The notes under the pieces were generated by a model. The model was not told where the DNA came from. It saw nothing but the letters and a program-made list of their open reading frames with translations, and ran no database searches. A stretch of DNA of 64,000 bases from Eutypa lata (lineage: Eukaryota; Ascomycota; Sordariomycetes; Xylariales; Diatrypaceae), in contig JAKULF010000014.1 of assembly GCA_022661535.1 (NCBI GenBank), forward strand, positions 124,001-188,000, in the 5' to 3' direction. Positions 61,148-64,000 of the stretch are shown here, piece after piece; position 1 is the first letter of the stretch; every line of letters begins with the position of its first letter. The position numbers were made by a program, and so were the translations under genes.

Positions 61148-62670
61148 GCGAGCCACATTTTACAGCGCCCAAAGTACAACTAAATTCACTAACTGGATGG
61201 GGACGCGCAGCAGCGACTCGGTGCACTCGGCTTCATTGTGGAGGCCCGGCGAAAGATTCGGCCATATTGCGGCTCTGCAAGTCGACGACTCGCCATTGGT
61301 TGCGACCCGGCCAGAGTGGGCGCAGCACCACCTGCTGAGATGATGAATCCAGCAAGAAACTTGCTACTACGTGGTAAAGATATGTTGCGCCGGTCCCTTT
61401 AGAAACACAATGGCGCCGGCGCTGGTCCTAACAATGGCAAGATCTGGAGAAACGCTGATGAACTAACCTGCATTGCTAAGTTGTTCGTAATCTGCGGGGG
61501 TGAAGAGATGGAGTTTCTTAGTAGTCTCGGCAGCGTATGAGATGAGCGGACAATTCACGCTTTCCGATGGTATCTATCAACGGCATAGACAAGACGGATG
61601 GATGGGCGGAGGGATGAGCAAGAAATTGTCCAAATTGTCATGAGAAGTTCCGACGATGCACTGACTAGTAACTTCGAGTCAACATGTTCTCCGTTTTGCC
61701 AAGCTTGCGATGGCGGTGCTATCAATTAATCTACTACAGATTCATTGCAATTCCGATAATTTTGTTCGGTGCACAAAAGGGAACTCGGCCCCCACGCTCA
61801 TACCCGCGATTCGAATATTCTGGGCTTGTCTGGTACGTTGGTAATGTGGCTGCTGCTGCGTGGTTTACTCTATGCTCGCCTAAACTAACGCGCTAAGGTC
61901 GATCGAGGCCAGCCAGAGAGATCCAACCCCGGGGTACGATATTTTCCCCATAATTGGTATTGCAGGTAACAGTAGGTAATGAACTAGATGACCGGCGTTC
62001 CCGGTTAAGTGGTAGCACCAAATTCTTTCTCACTCCACGATTTGTTGGTAGGCAGGTAGGCTTCCCCGACTTCAAGCAATGCGCTAAGAAAAGCCTCAGT
62101 GGTTCATGATGCGACGGCGTTATGGGGATCAGATGTCCTTCCATTCCCATCAGACGTCGAGGAATAAACTTTCCTCCTCACGTGGCTTCTCTTGTATGGC
62201 GCCAGCTTACCCTTAGTTAACACTTTAGCATGTGGTAGCAATACTATTGAATGTATACGTAACCTTCATTACCTAGGTACTATCTAAGCTACTTCACCCG
62301 CCTAATTGAAGCGCGACCTAAGCGGACAGATCCGCCCCCCTGAAAATACCAAGGACGGCATTATAAATGCCCATGAGGCTTGGCTGCGCTTGTGGCGTTC
62401 CATCAAAGGCTTGTAATACTATTCACTGCCGCTTAGCAACCCAGATCCCCGGATCACTTCTTCTGATGCATCGAAATGGCAAGAAAGATGTGTATCCATA
62501 TCCGCTGTCGCTGAGGATGAAAGAATCCAAAAAGGACGAAGTAGCAAATCGCACGTGGCATCTCCAGCTGCAATCGACACTGCAACATTAGATCCAGGGT
62601 CCAATTCAGTGGGCGAGATCTTGGAATTAGTAAAAATAGCAGAATCAGCTAGCCGAGGCCCACCAATTAG

Positions 62671-62916
62671 CGTTTCTCATTCGAGATCGTATACGAAAAG
62701 AACCCATTTCACGATGATCATCAGCTGACCTTGGATATTTTATCCTTGGCGATCCAACAAAACCTTAAAACCTTCCCATCTCTCGGGTTTCTTGAGCAGC
62801 TGATTCACCAAGATGAGACGAACTTGGATATTTCAGCTTTGAACATTCTATATGATATGTTTCGCCTTGGTATTTCGGCGGAGGTGCATCGGCAATTATT
62901 GCCTCGTGATATATGA
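62671..62916 (+). pseudogene. Possible coding remnant or exon, unrecognised
   Basis: An open frame of 81 codons ends at TGA 62914-62916 and has balanced, helix-like composition (LTLDILSLAIQQNLKTF, FLEQLIHQDETNLDISALNI, YDMFRLGISAEVHRQLL). It has no ATG near its start, so it would have to be a last exon or a fragment. I know no family for it. Confidence 0.25.
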
Positions 62917-63619
62917 CGAAGTAAATAGATCTGAGAAAGGTAGATCTGGTATAGATCAGAAAGTTAGCATACCCCGTGGAATGGTATGATATAGTGACTC
63001 ATAATCATAACATACCATTATCTAACTAGACGATTCTAGCTGAGATGCAAGGTATTGAAACATACCTAGAAGAAAGTCGAGCCCGTGAACCACCTGCGGA
63101 GTTCGCGTTCTCCAGCAGCCCGGTCAGATACCCCACTCCCTCTAGCCGATGTGGTCGTGTAAACATAAATCCCGGGCCGGGTGTGCCACCCGTCGTGTTC
63201 GGAACGGTGGTGATATTTTACATCGGAGAGTGAGATGATGCCCCCGGGATGACCTTTGACATCTAGCAGTTACTTGGAAAGAAGCCACTAATATACGAAG
63301 TTTCCACGGATGGGACATGCGTTACGTAGTTGAGGGCACGCTGCAAATGTTAAGGAGTAGATGATATTATGAATATGAGGCTATCTATAACTACCAAGCT
63401 AAGTATCAGACATTCTTGGAGAATATTCACCCAAGTTTGCAAACGAATGCTCCATATTTAACATGGTAGTAAACAATACTCAACATCACTCAAAGCAGTT
63501 GGCCAACACCAAATTGAACCCATCGTGGCGAAGCTTTCTAGCCTTAAGGATGACGGCCTTAAAGCTGCCATTTTATCCACTGACGTCATGCTGGAATGGC
63601 GCTTATCTGTTGGCGCTGC

Positions 63620-64000
63620 CTAGTTAGCTCCGTAGAACGGAGTTCTCATCCCCGAGTTATCATCAACCTTGCTATGATACGGCTGCACTCTTAACGCCTT
63701 GTCATCCGCGGCATCCTGCTCGGGCTCTTGGCATTCCCGCATAACAGCTATAAATGGCTCATTATCGGTTGTGTTACGGGACAATTTCGGACTCATTCTA
63801 GGCGAATACGTCTGCAGAAGAATAGGGTAATCCTTGTGCTAGTAAGCAAAGCACAGTCTCAACGTTTCAACAGCAGAGGCATCTTCTCACATTGACTTCG
63901 AAATGGGCCAAACATTTATGCGGCCAAGGTATCAATGCCCAGAACAAGGGTTGGTGATATTTGAAATCATAGAATACGTCTCGCGGCACGCCTTCGGGCA
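63620..64000 (-). CDS. 3' end of an unrecognised spliced gene, partial at the right edge
   Basis: Two exons on the minus strand fit together: the edge to 63891, and 63811-63620 ending in TAG. The 79-bp intron between them starts GTGAGA, has a branch-like TGCTTACTAG, and ends CTTCTGCAG. The upstream exon reads EGVPRDVFYDFKYHQPLFWA then LIPWPHKCLAHFEVN. The last exon reads TYSPRMSPKLSRNTTDNEPF, continues as an acidic/polar tail (QEPEQDAADDKA) and ends GMRTPFYGAN. About 100 residues are in the window. I do not recognise the product. The clean splice signals and lack of stops across both exons argue it is real. The aromatic-rich part could be a membrane-proximal or enzyme segment; no function is offered. 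Confidence 0.6.

Larger units (their letters stand above)
60518..63619. other. Spacer between the hexose transporter and the right-edge gene
   Basis: The first 0.7 kb is the transporter promoter. From 61.2 to 62.6 kb nothing is recognised. A 246-nt plus-strand frame at 62671-62916 looks weakly protein-like and is listed separately. Confidence 0.5.

Noticed and set aside
1..64000. Secondary-metabolite cluster, CRISPR array, prophage or plasmid origin
   Set aside because: No PKS, NRPS, terpene synthase, tailoring set, spaced repeats or phage genes are visible; the genes are unrelated core functions of a fungal chromosome.

Overview
The window is nuclear DNA of a filamentous ascomycete (Pezizomycotina), most likely a Sordariomycete. 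The evidence is short GT-AG introns of about 55-120 bp inside conserved eukaryotic genes, fungal-specific proteins (Smi1/Knr4, Flx1, Vps68, an Azf1-like regulator), and many TAGG/TACC and TATG/CATA microsatellites between genes. There is no operon, CRISPR, rRNA gene or intact tRNA gene. Species cannot be told from sequence reading alone.

Layout. 1-1162 (-): N-terminal part of the cap-binding complex large subunit CBP80, cut by the left edge. 1163-3980: spacer holding an 885-bp element with 47-bp terminal inverted repeats and a tRNA-like/SINE-like segment. 3981-5472 (-): GSK-3 kinase, five exons, one GC-AG intron. 5473-20496: 15-kb gene-poor stretch. 20497-21645 (+): splicing factor SF3b subunit 4. 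21646-32975: 11-kb gene-poor stretch. 32976-34772 (+): Azf1-like four-finger C2H2 transcription factor. 38547-39644 (+): mitochondrial FAD/folate carrier Flx1. 39856-41177 (-): unrecognised Ser/Pro-rich protein. 41769-43216 (-): class II aldolase/adducin-domain protein. 44397-45117 (-): Vps68/TMEM50 family. 46672-48387 (-): Smi1/Knr4 cell-wall regulator with a 5-nt first coding exon. 53122-56443 (-): exocyst Sec8. 57024-57821 (+): acyl-protein-thioesterase-like alpha/beta protein whose nucleophile Ser is replaced by Gly. 58851-60517 (-): hexose transporter. 63620-64000 (-): 3' end of an unrecognised spliced gene running off the right edge.

Most genes are core functions: RNA capping and splicing, signalling, exocytosis, vacuolar sorting, wall assembly, sugar uptake and mitochondrial cofactor transport. 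They do not form a pathway or a biosynthetic cluster. GSK-3, Smi1, Sec8 and Vps68 all touch polarised growth, wall or trafficking, but nothing in the sequence shows co-regulation. Exon borders were placed by hand from splice signals, frame and family conservation. I did not find a clearly new biological system. The best leads are the inverted-repeat element with its tRNA-like insert, the hydrolase with a lost catalytic Ser, the Ser/Pro-repeat orphan, the unannotated edge gene, and the two large gene-poor blocks.
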